A DNA stretch of 64,000 bases, taken from an uncultured Planctomycetaceae bacterium (lineage in GTDB: Bacteria; Planctomycetota; Planctomycetia; Planctomycetales; Planctomycetaceae). The position numbers and the translations under genes were made by a program. A model generated the notes under the pieces. The model worked only from the letters and a program-made list of their open reading frames with translations. It made no database searches and was not told the DNA's origin. Location: NCBI GenBank assembly GCA_943787265.1, contig CALSLT010000029.1, positions 1-64,000 on the forward strand. The letters are read 5' to 3'. Positions within the stretch are counted from its first letter, which is position 1, and each line of letters starts with the position of its first letter. Below are positions 19,663-29,217 of this stretch, piece after piece.

Positions 19663-20853
19663 TCAGGAGATGACTCCGAGTTCGCGACCAGTCTTCTCGA
19701 AGCACTCGACAGCAAACTGCAGATCTTCTGCAGCATGCACTGCAGACATCTGCGTTCGGATGCGAGCCTTTCCGACCGGCACGACGGGATACGAGAAGCC
19801 GACGACGTAAACGCCCTTTTCAAGCATTGACTCCGCGAACTTAGTCGCGAGTTCAGCATCGCCCAGCATCACCGGAATGATCGGATGCTCGCCGTCGAGA
19901 ACTTCGAACCCTCGCCAAGAGAGTTCCTTCCGCATGAAATCTGTGTTCGTCTTCAGTTGCTCGCGAAGTTCTGGCGACTGCGTGACGAGTTCCAGGGCCT
20001 TGATTGTTCCCTGCACGATCGGCGGTGCCAGAGAATTCGAAAACAGGTACGGCCGCGACCGTTGCCTTAGGTAATCAACGATTTCCTGGCGACCGCTGGT
20101 GTAACCACCGCTGGCGCCACCGAGTGCTTTGCCCATCGTGCCGGTGACAATGTCGACTCGGTCACTGACTCCGCAATATTCGGGAGTTCCACGACCATTC
20201 TCTCCGACAAAACCAACGGCATGAGAATCGTCGACCATGACCATCGCATCGTACTTGTCGGCGAGATCGCAAACCCCAGCCAGGTCGGCAATGTAGCCAT
20301 CCATCGAAAAGACGCCGTCGGTAGCGATCAACCGAAACCTCGCCGACTCGGCTTCCTTTAGCTGCGATTCCAGATCGGAAAGATTGTTGTTCCGATACCG
20401 AAATCGTTTGGCCTTACAAAGTCGCACGCCGTCGATAATGCTCGCGTGGTTCAGCTCGTCTGAAATGATCGCGTCTTCCGGACCGAGCAGTGTTTCAAAC
20501 AGGCCGCCGTTCGCGTCAAAGCAGGATGAGTACAGAATCGTGTCGTCAGTCCCGAGAAAATCGCTCAGCCTTGTTTCAAGCTGGCGATGAATCGTCTGAG
20601 TTCCGCAGATGAACCGTACGGACGCCAGTCCATAGCCCCATCGATCGAGGCCTTTGTGAGCGGCTTCAAGAATCTCCGGATGGTCAGCCAGTCCGAGGTA
20701 GTTGTTCGAACAAAGATTCAACAACCCCTCAGAACGGCCAAGCCGAACGTGTGCGTCCTGCGGCGACTCAATCTGCCGCTCCGACTTCCAGAGTCCTTGC
20801 GAACGGATCGACTCTAACTGCTCAGCAAGATGCTTGCGAAAACCGCCGTACAT
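19663..20853 (-). CDS. kbl: Glycine C-acetyltransferase (2-amino-3-ketobutyrate CoA ligase)
   Basis: PLP enzyme that cleaves 2-amino-3-oxobutyrate with CoA to glycine and acetyl-CoA, the second step of threonine degradation by the Tdh route. The 396-residue protein has the alpha-oxoamine synthase pattern: LCSNNYLGLADHPEI, RFICGTQTIHRQLE, MVMVDDSHAVGFVGENGRG, and the PLP-lysine in VTGTMGKALGGASGG. It lies 59 bases downstream of tdh on the same strand, the classical tdh-kbl operon. Confidence 0.96.
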   Translation of the reverse strand: MYGGFRKHLAEQLESIRSQGLWKSERQIESPQDAHVRLGRSEGLLNLCSNNYLGLADHPEILEAAHKGLDRWGYGLASVRFICGTQTIHRQLETRLSDFLGTDDTILYSSCFDANGGLFETLLGPEDAIISDELNHASIIDGVRLCKAKRFRYRNNNLSDLESQLKEAESARFRLIATDGVFSMDGYIADLAGVCDLADKYDAMVMVDDSHAVGFVGENGRGTPEYCGVSDRVDIVTGTMGKALGGASGGYTSGRQEIVDYLRQRSRPYLFSNSLAPPIVQGTIKALELVTQSPELREQLKTNTDFMRKELSWRGFEVLDGEHPIIPVMLGDAELATKFAESMLEKGVYVVGFSYPVVPVGKARIRTQMSAVHAAEDLQFAVECFEKTGRELGVIS

Positions 20854-20912
20854 GACTTTGCCCTTCGAGTTTGTTTAGTCGCTCGTCTTCAAAGCTGGCG
20901 ACAGTTGCCTGT

Positions 20913-21944
<1,032 letters not shown>

Positions 21945-22066
21945 AGTCTGCTCTCCAGAATCATCCTGACACGGAAAAACGTCGCACAGCTATGTAACCA
22001 GCCATTCGAAAATTGAGTTCGTGATAAAATCGACAAACGCGCTCGCGTTCAGGCTCGTGAAGAATT

Positions 22067-22102
22067 CAAAAGGGCCGTCTCCTTGTTTCAGGAAGACGGC
22101 CC
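22067..22102 (-). terminator. Rho-independent terminator downstream of the glutathione peroxidase gene
   Basis: On the minus strand GGGCCGTCT and AGACGGCCC form a nine-base GC-rich stem around a short loop, directly followed by TTTT. It lies about 40 bases after the stop of the peroxidase gene, in the right orientation to end its transcript. Confidence 0.82.
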
Positions 22103-22139
22103 ATGCCCAGCGGGATGTTCACGCAGCATCGTCCAACGC

Positions 22140-22811
22140 CTATTTAGCTTCTTTTTTCTTCTCGCGTTTCTTCGGCCCTTCCTTTGCCAGTTCCGCCTCA
22201 ATCGCCTTCACGACTTCCGCAGAATCCGGCTCAACGCCTGTTCCGAAACGAGCAACCGGTTTGCCGCGGCGTGAGAGCAACACTTTCTCGAAGTTCCAGC
22301 CGATCGGACCGGTCTTCTTGAGACCGCTTTCTTTTGACGTCAAATACTTATAGAGCGGTGCGGCTTTTTCATCGTTCACGTCGATCTTCCCGAACATGTC
22401 GAAATCGACGCCGTAATTCTTTTTGCAGAACGCGGCGATTTCGGTGTTCGAGCCGGGCTCCTGGCTGCCGAACTGGTTGCACGGAAAGCCGACGACCGCG
22501 AGACCTTTCTCGGCGTACTTCTTATGCAGCCCCTGCAGCGGTTCGTACTGCGGAGTCGCCCCGCACGCGCTGGCCACATTCACAACCAGCATGACCTTGC
22601 CACGATACTTTGACAGTCTGGTTTGTTTGCCGGTCAGCGATTTCATCGTCTGACCGTAGATGGGGTGCTTTGCCTTCTTCTCAGTACTTGTCGCTTTCTT
22701 ACTGGCCGTTTTTTTGTCGTCTGTTTTCTTGCTGTCCTCGGCCGTCGCGAATGACGACGCAGAAACAGCAAGCAGGGTCACACACAAAGTCAGCTTGACG
22801 ATTCGAAGCAT
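22140..22811 (-). CDS. Exported glutathione peroxidase-family protein
   Basis: Thiol peroxidase of the GPx family, probably reducing hydroperoxides in the periplasm with thioredoxin-like rather than glutathione donors. ATG 22811 is preceded by GAGG. Residues 1-24 form a signal peptide (VTLLAVSASSFATA), followed by a Lys/Asp/Thr-rich linker. The catalytic tetrad of the family is visible: Cys in NVASACGATPQYEPLQ (about residue 84), Gln in FPCNQFGSQEPG, and Trp-Asn in GPIGWNFEKVL. The C-terminus is Lys/Glu-rich. 223 residues. A clear terminator follows. Confidence 0.92.
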   Translation of the reverse strand: MLRIVKLTLCVTLLAVSASSFATAEDSKKTDDKKTASKKATSTEKKAKHPIYGQTMKSLTGKQTRLSKYRGKVMLVVNVASACGATPQYEPLQGLHKKYAEKGLAVVGFPCNQFGSQEPGSNTEIAAFCKKNYGVDFDMFGKIDVNDEKAAPLYKYLTSKESGLKKTGPIGWNFEKVLLSRRGKPVARFGTGVEPDSAEVVKAIEAELAKEGPKKREKKKEAK

Positions 22812-22996
22812 GGTGGGTCCTCGGTTCTTGAACGGACGCCGCGGCCAAGGTGGGTTCGCCCTTCATCGAACGATCGATGATCCGAGTTAGGCAGAGCGAC
22901 AGCCGACAACGTTCCGATCGGGGTAAGACTCAGACCGGCAGTATCGTCATCAGCACGACGTCGGGCAACGCACGGAGGGAACGGATCATCATTCCG

Positions 22997-24148
22997 CTAT
23001 CCAATCTTCGGCGCTGCGGCGGCCGATGGATTCAGAAAGCGTTTCTCGACGCACCGATGAAACATCTTGCCCAGCACGATCGACACGATCAGGCAACTGG
23101 GAATCGTCACGAGCAGCGTAGCAAGCCCCGACGTAAACCCAAGCAGATACCACGCATGCGACAGCCCCTTCACCAGCGGAGCGTGGACGAGATAAATGCT
23201 GTAGCAAGCGAGGCCACAACTTGTCAGCGGAGCCACCACTGGCGACCGAGCAATCACTTTGTCAAATCGATGCAGTCCGATCAGCACGATCGCAAACAGA
23301 AAGGCGACGACGTTCGACTCGTGAAGAGTGTGATCAATCCCCCAGTGCGGCATCTGAAAATACTGATGCACGGCTGCCGCCGTCAGCAACGCGACCAGGG
23401 CAACCGCGCTTCTACCGGTTCCGTAGTTGAGAACCTGGTAAACGCCGACACCCGCTGCAAACTGAAGCCACAGTCCATCAAAGAAGAATCCATGAGTCGC
23501 GGGATCACTCGGAAACCACACAGTCATCACCGCAACTATCGCCGTGATGGCGGCAATCGATTTCGTAAAGTGCTTCGGTGCGAGAAACAGGCAGGCACCG
23601 GCCACCGCGTAAAATTGCTCCTCGTAACACAGCGTCCAGAGATGCCCGAAGAGGTATCCGTTTCCGTCACCAACGACGTGATACCGCCAGGACTCCGTCA
23701 GCGTCAGACTGCCAATCCATTGCCACGAGGAAAACCACCACGGCGCCCAGAATCCATGAACGTCGTCGTTCATCAGCAAGGGTGCGGCAAAGGCAACAAT
23801 CGCCGTCAGTGGAATCGCGACGGCAATGAATACCCAGAGCGTCGGGAAAATCCGTCGGAAGCGGCGTAGGAAGTACGACCTGACAGTGCCAGCTCGCTGC
23901 TGATGCCGATCCACCGACGCGGAAATGCAGTATCCGGAAATGACGAAAAACAGCGGTACTCCGTACCAGAAACGGGTCGTCATCAAAAGAAGGTAATCGG
24001 AGACCGAGACGTCCTGGCTACTCCGAATCGTTTCGACCAGCTCTGGAGTCACCGCGTAAATGTTGGCGTGAAAGATCACGACAATCAGGCATGCCAGACC
24101 ACGCCAGGCATCGAGTGAGTGGTATCGCGGATTTCGAGCTTCAGACAT
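22997..24148 (-). CDS. Acyltransferase 3 family membrane protein (OafA/YrhL type)
   Basis: Multispanning membrane O-acyltransferase that typically transfers acetyl or other acyl groups to surface polysaccharides or peptidoglycan. The family start YHSLDAWRGLACLIVVIFHANIYA, with the conserved His, is present at residues 8-31, then VPLFFVISGYCISASVDRH and RRFRRIFPTLWVFI. About ten membrane segments over 383 residues. Acceptor and acyl donor cannot be told. It stands alone between intergenic regions. Confidence 0.9.
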   Translation of the reverse strand: MSEARNPRYHSLDAWRGLACLIVVIFHANIYAVTPELVETIRSSQDVSVSDYLLLMTTRFWYGVPLFFVISGYCISASVDRHQQRAGTVRSYFLRRFRRIFPTLWVFIAVAIPLTAIVAFAAPLLMNDDVHGFWAPWWFSSWQWIGSLTLTESWRYHVVGDGNGYLFGHLWTLCYEEQFYAVAGACLFLAPKHFTKSIAAITAIVAVMTVWFPSDPATHGFFFDGLWLQFAAGVGVYQVLNYGTGRSAVALVALLTAAAVHQYFQMPHWGIDHTLHESNVVAFLFAIVLIGLHRFDKVIARSPVVAPLTSCGLACYSIYLVHAPLVKGLSHAWYLLGFTSGLATLLVTIPSCLIVSIVLGKMFHRCVEKRFLNPSAAAAPKIG

Positions 24149-24508
24149 GTCGTTTCCGGCAGGGCAGATCCAAAGAGTCGCACGGGGCCCGCAACACGCT
24201 GACTGAATTCTCCGTCAGATCTGACAATGCAAGCCGCAAATCCACCAGTTTCGCATCAATATCGCCGTGCCATTTAGCAACGCCGCGGCACCGCCACTGC
24301 GAGACGCTCTTACTGCCCAACCTGCCAACGCGCACGCGAGACGCCACTCTCGTCAGGTCGAACACACCGGGCATTTACCTCAGATCAGCAGCGGGTGCGG
24401 TCGTCTCTCTAAATCCAATAGTTCTTCCGTAAGGAATTTACCGCCGACAGCGTCGAGGTAGGAACACCCCATTCCGCCCCGCAGAAACTCACATGACGTT
24501 GAGGAGAA
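24149..24508. other. Intergenic region, divergent promoters expected
   Basis: About 360 bases between the divergent acyltransferase and DUF417 genes. No coding frame with recognisable homology and no strong hairpin. The ribosome binding site of the downstream gene (GAGGAG) is at its end. Confidence 0.4.
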
Positions 24509-25048
24509 ATGAGCATGAACACTTCATCAATGAGCCAGCAAAATCACTCTGTTCCACCCGACTGCTGCGCACAACGAGTCAACCGTCTGGGCATTCACGT
24601 CACCCGCTACGGCCTGGCCATCGTGATGATCTGGATCGGCGCGATGAAATTCACTCAGTACGAGGCCGAAGGAATTCAACCTCTGGTGGCAAACAGCCCG
24701 TTGATGAGTTGGCTCTACGATCTGATGAGCGTTCAGGGATTTTCGAATCTGCTCGGCGTGAGCGAGGTCTCCGTCGGACTGATGATCGCACTTCGACCGG
24801 TTTCCGCAAAACTGTCCGCCATCGGCAGCCTTGCGACAGTTCCGATGTTTCTCGGAACGCTGAGCTTCATCTTCTCGACACCCGGCTGGGAATCGACACT
24901 TGGATTCCCGGCACTGTCGGTTGTTCCCGGACAGTTCCTGTTGAAAGACCTGGTTCTCCTGGGTGCAGCCCTTGTCACGGCCGGCGAAGCTCTTCAGTCA
25001 TGCGGGCCAAACTGCCAGGTCGGCGACTCTCAACTCGCCGAAAATTAG
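24509..25048 (+). CDS. DUF417 (YkgB/RclC-like) membrane protein
   Basis: A 179-residue inner-membrane protein of the DUF417 family, related to DoxX-like proteins; E. coli RclC of this family is linked to reactive chlorine resistance. Four membrane segments are visible. The family block LAIVMIWIGAMKFTQYEAEGIQPLV (about residues 37-61) and SPLMSWLYD are clear. ATG 24509 follows GAGGAG by about three bases, and a second ATG two codons later would also be served. An N-terminal Cys pair (DCC) and a C-terminal CGPNC might be redox or metal sites. It converges on the transporter fusion gene, five bases away. Confidence 0.88.
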   Translation: MSMNTSSMSQQNHSVPPDCCAQRVNRLGIHVTRYGLAIVMIWIGAMKFTQYEAEGIQPLVANSPLMSWLYDLMSVQGFSNLLGVSEVSVGLMIALRPVSAKLSAIGSLATVPMFLGTLSFIFSTPGWESTLGFPALSVVPGQFLLKDLVLLGAALVTAGEALQSCGPNCQVGDSQLAEN

Positions 25049-25053
25049 TCTCG

Positions 25054-27095
25054 CTACCACTGGTCTTCTTCGTCTTCGGGGATCTCGTCGGCGTCGAGAG
25101 CTGCCAGGTGTTCGGCGGCGAAGAAGCGGTTGAGGAGCAGGCGAACGGGAACAAGCAAAGCGATGAAGAGTGGAAACAGAATCCCGACGGCGCTGACTTT
25201 GACAACCATCAAAACACCCAGGCAGACCAACTGAATCAGCGTGAAGAAGTGCATCGTCCAGTGAGGAACTCGCTGTGTGTAATGATTTCTTGGATACAGC
25301 GACGTGTCCATGATCCACAGGCTGAGACGCTCGAAAAGTTGGTTCCCCTTCATCGAGACTATGCCCATGAACAGGAACAGGCCGTAAAGGATGGCCATCG
25401 GAATCACGTTCAGATACTTCAGCAGGAACAGCGAACAGCCAATTAACAGATGAATGGCCAATCCGGTAAATCGGTTCTCGCGAACGTGAATAATGCGTTC
25501 GCGAGTTTCTCCCCCGGCCGAAACGACCTCTTCCAAAGTCGCCAGGCTACGGACGTGGTTCAACGATCGAACCGTCGCTGCGACGAGCCACGGGAGCCCA
25601 AACAAAGAACAGGCTCCGGTCAGAAACGCCAGCAGCCCCAGATCAAAGTGATAGGCTTCGCCTTTGGTCAACTTGTGATCCGGACTGTTGACCAGACGGG
25701 CCGTAATGTTCTGGTCCATGTAGACCAGCACGGTCACCAGCAGAGCCGGCACGATCGCTCCGAACCAGACAATGACCGGAGCATCGAACAGGTTGACGAA
25801 CCACGCACGGCGCTCAAGCGTCGGACGGAACGAATCCGGCGCGGGCAGAGTTTCGTAGTCGACGTCGTGAAACCAGAACAGCGCGACGGCAAGCATCATC
25901 CCCATCGAAATCGACGGACCGAAGTCGGCAAAGAACTCGCGAATCTTCGGATGAAGATATCGACTGCGGCGAAACGCCGTCATGTTGCTGGCCAGGTAAA
26001 ACGTTCCCATCGCCAGCAGAAGTGGAACCAGTGCCGCGTCATGGTCACGCGATTCTTCGCTGTAAACACTCACCACGATGGCCACGAGCGCGCTCACCGC
26101 CGAATGAATAAAGATGATCGAGATCAGCGCTGCGAAGATTTCATCTGTGAACCGTGTAAAATATCGCATCAGATTGCTGGCGTTGGTCACGGACAGGATC
26201 AGCAGGAACACCGCCGTCCAGACACAAACCCACGCATACGTCGGCAGAAACGGGATGTCATAGTCCCCGCAGATTTCATACAGAATCACCGTAAAGACGA
26301 GCAACGGCCCCGTGCCGCCCAGAATGATCAGCGGCTGCCCGGAAAACAGTGCGTAGATGACGCCGCAGAAAGCCGAGGCCGCGATCATCTCAACCGCCCC
26401 GATGTGATTCCCAGTCTGCTCGGCCATGATCCCGCCAAACGTGATCGCCGGAGCCAGGCAGGCAAACAGCAAAAACAACGTCGAGCTGACGCTTTTTGGG
26501 TGCAGCCCTTCCAGGAAGTCGGCTTTGTAGTGTGGCAGTCGACGTCTTAAGTCCTGCCGGACTCCATCGCCAAACCCCGATGCAGGAGCGACCTCGGCCG
26601 CGTGTTTCTCTTCCTCATCGGACGGCTTTGCCGTTCGCGCAATCGTGTGCGCAAATGCTTCCCGCAGCGCCTGCGGATTGGCAGCTTCTCCGAGTTCGTA
26701 ACGAAACTCGCTGTCCGACATCACTCGCGCAATGAGCGACAGCGTGTCGAGATGTTCTGCTGCTCGACCTGTCGGACCAAGCAGGAAGAAGAAGTATTGA
26801 GTCGGCGTGCCGTCCGGCGCTCCCAGATTGATTCCGTGTTTCAGACGGACAAAAACAATCTGCGGCTCAGTCAACGAATCCAGATAGCAGTGCGGAACGG
26901 CGACCGCATTCCCAATCGCCGTCGAGACAATCCGCTCTCGCTCAAGAAAAACCTCGATGACTTTTTCGCGTTCATCGCCGGGCCGGAGCCGATCATCCGA
27001 TCGATGACCTGCGGAATGAGGTCTTCGATTCCCTTGGCGGATAGATCAAGCAGGCAGGTATCGTTGCTCGAAAACGTTCGTTCGAGATATTTCAC
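25054..27095 (-). CDS. PTS EIIA-type domain fused to SLC4/HCO3-type anion transporter, one frameshift
   Basis: GTG 27095 starts MKYLERTFSSNDTCLLDL, followed after a one-base shift (about 26979-26992) by GDEREKVIEVFLERERIV and GNAVAVPHCYLDSL. This is the PTS EIIA type-2 fold with the phosphorylatable His at 26890-26892. After about 150 residues of EIIA and a charged linker (KPSDEEEKHAAE), the rest is a membrane protein closely resembling SLC4 anion exchangers and bicarbonate cotransporters: ITFGGIMAEQTG, LFSGQPLIILGGTGPLLVF, MRYFTRFTDEIFAALISIIF and GLPWLVAATVRSLNHVRSL. About 680 residues. It is probably an anion (perhaps bicarbonate) transporter whose activity is set by phosphorylation or ligand binding of the EIIA part. 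No PTS phosphotransfer genes are in the window. Confidence 0.85.
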
Positions 27096-27185
27096 AGCGG
27101 TCTCTCATCTTGCGGAAGCAACGTCCAGGTCAATGACGCAGTTGCGTTTGACCGGCGTTCCGCCAAATGAGTTCTTCTGCAGTCT

Positions 27186-27215
27186 GGCAGCCTGAATCCT
27201 GACGATTAGGCTGCC
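27186..27215. repeat. Intergenic hairpin
   Basis: GGCAGCCT and AGGCTGCC pair, with inner AATC/GATT, around a five-base loop. It sits in the roughly 375-base space (27096-27470) between the SNase-like and transporter genes, where no coding frame is credible. Confidence 0.7.
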
Positions 27216-27236
27216 GACACAACGAACGGCCAGCCA

Positions 27237-27263
27237 GAGCGTACCGTGCGTAGACGCACGCTC
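27237..27263. repeat. Intergenic hairpin
   Basis: GTGCGT and ACGCAC pair around AG, with outer GAGC/GCTC separated by a small bulge. It could be a degenerate relative of the GTGCGTC hairpin elements at 32290 and 37669, or a terminator for the SNase-like gene. Confidence 0.55.
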
Positions 27264-27292
27264 AAAGACGAATGCTCACAGGCAGCCCGTCC

Positions 27293-27430
27293 GGCGGCGA
27301 CCGTCCAATGCCACCAGAGTTGTGAGCCGTGACGCGTAAGCGGCCGGGCTCCACTCGCTGCCCGAGGCCTTACGGCCAGCGGCTCACTCATAAAAATCGA
27401 CAACTCTGGGGCCATTGGGCGACCGTCGCC
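27293..27430. repeat. Long imperfect inverted repeat (about 138 bases)
   Basis: The left arm 27293-27323 and right arm 27400-27430 are about 80 percent complementary (shared core CCAGAGTTGT / ACAACTCTGG), and an inner pair begins GAGCCG and ends CGGCTC. The whole could fold into a long hairpin. No gene is seen in it, so a non-coding repeat element is the simplest reading. Confidence 0.65.
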
Positions 27431-27470
27431 GGCCCAAAAGAAACTTTTCACACGGAATTCGCAAACAGAT

Positions 27471-28317
27471 TCAGCCGGGAAAGACCATGTCTTCTACAGG
27501 CCGAACAAGTCTGAGCTGCGTCGCCGTCTGCTTGATCTGATCATCAAAGTGCGTGAAGTGGACCAGCGAAACGATGGTCGTTCGTTCGCGTCGCCGCTCG
27601 AGGTACTCGTTGAAGCCGTCGAACGTTCCACCCTCTCCATAGTGAGTCATCAGGCGGCGAAACAGCTTTGGAAAGATCGGATGATCGTCGGTAATCGACT
27701 CGGTTCCCTTCAGTGTCAAAGCCGCAGTCTTGTCGTACTTCCACAAGCCCTTCTTTCGACGCCGAGCCTGAACCGTCGCTTTGGCCAGGTCGTTCCGCAG
27801 ATCGTAAAACAGACCTTCGTAAAAAGTCGGGTAGGCAAGACCTTCCATCAGCATTCTGAAGTTGACGCTCTTTCGCAGCTTTGACACGTTCAGATTCACC
27901 ACCTTCTCCCGGCTTGTACGGGCACCTCCCGGCGTACGCAAAACTGACCGGCCGACGATACCGTTCAGCGGTGCGGCTCAGAATGTAGCCATGTGTTCCA
28001 TCATCAGCAGAACGGACTCGGTAACGCGACGGTGGCCAGACGACGTTTTTAATTCCGACCATGTCGAGCAACCGGTCCGTCGCGGCGTTGGCAAATTCTT
28101 TCGGCTGATGCCAGGTCCTGCCTCCCGCTCGGTAGTGAGTCTCCAAAGCGTCAATCGCTTCCAGCCGTAGCTGAGCTCGCTGTTTGGAATCAACTCGGAC
28201 GGCCGGGCCGTCAAGAAGATCCCAGTGATCAGGATTTGTCGCTTTAAAGCGGATCGAATCTCCGTCCGGCGAGAGTCCTTTGACGTGGTACGTTCCCGGA
28301 ATGGCGTAAAACGGCAT
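27471..28317 (-). CDS. Staphylococcal-nuclease-like (SNase) domain protein, one frameshift
   Basis: ATG 28317 has AGGAG eight bases upstream. The first half reads MPFYAIPGTYHVKGLSPDGD...LRLEAIDALETHY, in which R-L-x-x-I-D-x-x-E fits the Arg/Asp/Glu active-site pattern of SNase (R35, D40, E43 in the staphylococcal enzyme). A surplus base in the C-run at 27928-27930 breaks the frame; removing it gives VSFAYAGGARTSREKVVNLN and a 157-residue C-terminal part with KATVQARRRKKGLWKYDKT. About 281 residues with no signal peptide. The nuclease assignment is by motif; activity is unproven. Confidence 0.75.
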
Positions 28318-28380
28318 CGCAGATCTCCTGATCACGAGTCATCGAAGCTCAACCTCTCGCCCGCATGGGTTGCTCGAATA

Positions 28381-29208
28381 CTACGTGGCCGAATGCTCAT
28401 TGTGGACTGCCAGGATCGTTTCCCAGTCCGGCCAGAAGTCAGCTTCAGACGGTCCGCGGCCTGCAGAGCGATCCTGATCAAAGCGTTTCACCAGAGAGTT
28501 CAAGCGATGCCCGGTCGATATTCGAACCCAATCGTGGAGAAGTTCTTCTCGTTCAACCGGGGAAAGCTGCCAGTCGAGATCCAGTTGCCGCATCCGCCAG
28601 ACCAGATGATGCAGGCACACAGCGACGGCCACTGAAACGTTGAAACTTTCCGTAAAGCCGTACATCGGAACTCGCATGATGTGAGTCGCAAGCTGCATCG
28701 CGTTCGGCGAGACGCCTTCCTTTTCGTTACCAAACAACAACGCCGTTGGTTTCGCGATGTCATACGTTTCCAGTTCACAGTTTGCATCGTGCGGGCTGGC
28801 AACGACGATCTGGTACCCATCCAGCTTTAACCCTTCGATGCAGGCTCGCGTGCTGTCCGGCTGACTTTCCGAGTAATCGTGCCGGTGCATCGTCAACCAT
28901 TGCGTCGCCCCTCGAGCGATGTCGGCAGCGACGTCGAACCGGTTGCGATTTTCGATGACATGAAAATCCTGAATACCGAAACAGTCACAACTTCGCAGGC
29001 AGGCACTCACGTTATGAGCATGGCAGATATCCTCGACGACGACTGTCAAATGGCGAGTTCGTTCGAGGATCAATCTCTGCAAAACGTCCTTCCGATGCGG
29101 AGTCAGAAACCCGGCGAGATAAGACGTCAGCTCGCGCTGGTACTGCGTTTCAGAAGTGCGTTCTTCGGGAGCGCCGCCGGATGAGCCGTCGCGTGTGTCG
29201 TCAGTCAT
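28381..29208 (-). CDS. TrmH/SpoU-family RNA 2'-O-methyltransferase
   Basis: SAM-dependent methyltransferase of the SPOUT superfamily, most like tRNA (guanosine-18-2'-O)-methyltransferase. The 275-residue protein has the three SpoU motifs: HNVSACLRSCDCFGIQDFHVIE (N and R of motif 1), TALLFGNEKEGVS (motif 2, near residue 150) and MRVPMYGFTESFNVSVAVAV (motif 3). The N-terminal 25 residues are Ser/Glu-rich. It ends some 60 bases before the SNase-like gene start and begins 9 bases after the HEAT protein stop. Confidence 0.9.
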   Translation of the reverse strand: MTDDTRDGSSGGAPEERTSETQYQRELTSYLAGFLTPHRKDVLQRLILERTRHLTVVVEDICHAHNVSACLRSCDCFGIQDFHVIENRNRFDVAADIARGATQWLTMHRHDYSESQPDSTRACIEGLKLDGYQIVVASPHDANCELETYDIAKPTALLFGNEKEGVSPNAMQLATHIMRVPMYGFTESFNVSVAVAVCLHHLVWRMRQLDLDWQLSPVEREELLHDWVRISTGHRLNSLVKRFDQDRSAGRGPSEADFWPDWETILAVHNEHSAT

Positions 29209-29217
29209 GAGTTCGAA

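Noticed and set aside
22850..23869. 339-codon plus-strand frame opposite the acyltransferase
   Set aside because: Composition typical of an antisense shadow; the minus-strand frame matches the acyltransferase 3 family.
24493..25446. 317-codon plus-strand frame covering the DUF417 gene
   Set aside because: It is out of frame with the clear DUF417 protein and continues antisense over the transporter gene.
25450..26550. 366-codon plus-strand frame opposite the transporter
   Set aside because: Arg/Gln/His-rich shadow of a membrane protein gene whose own frame has clear SLC4 motifs.
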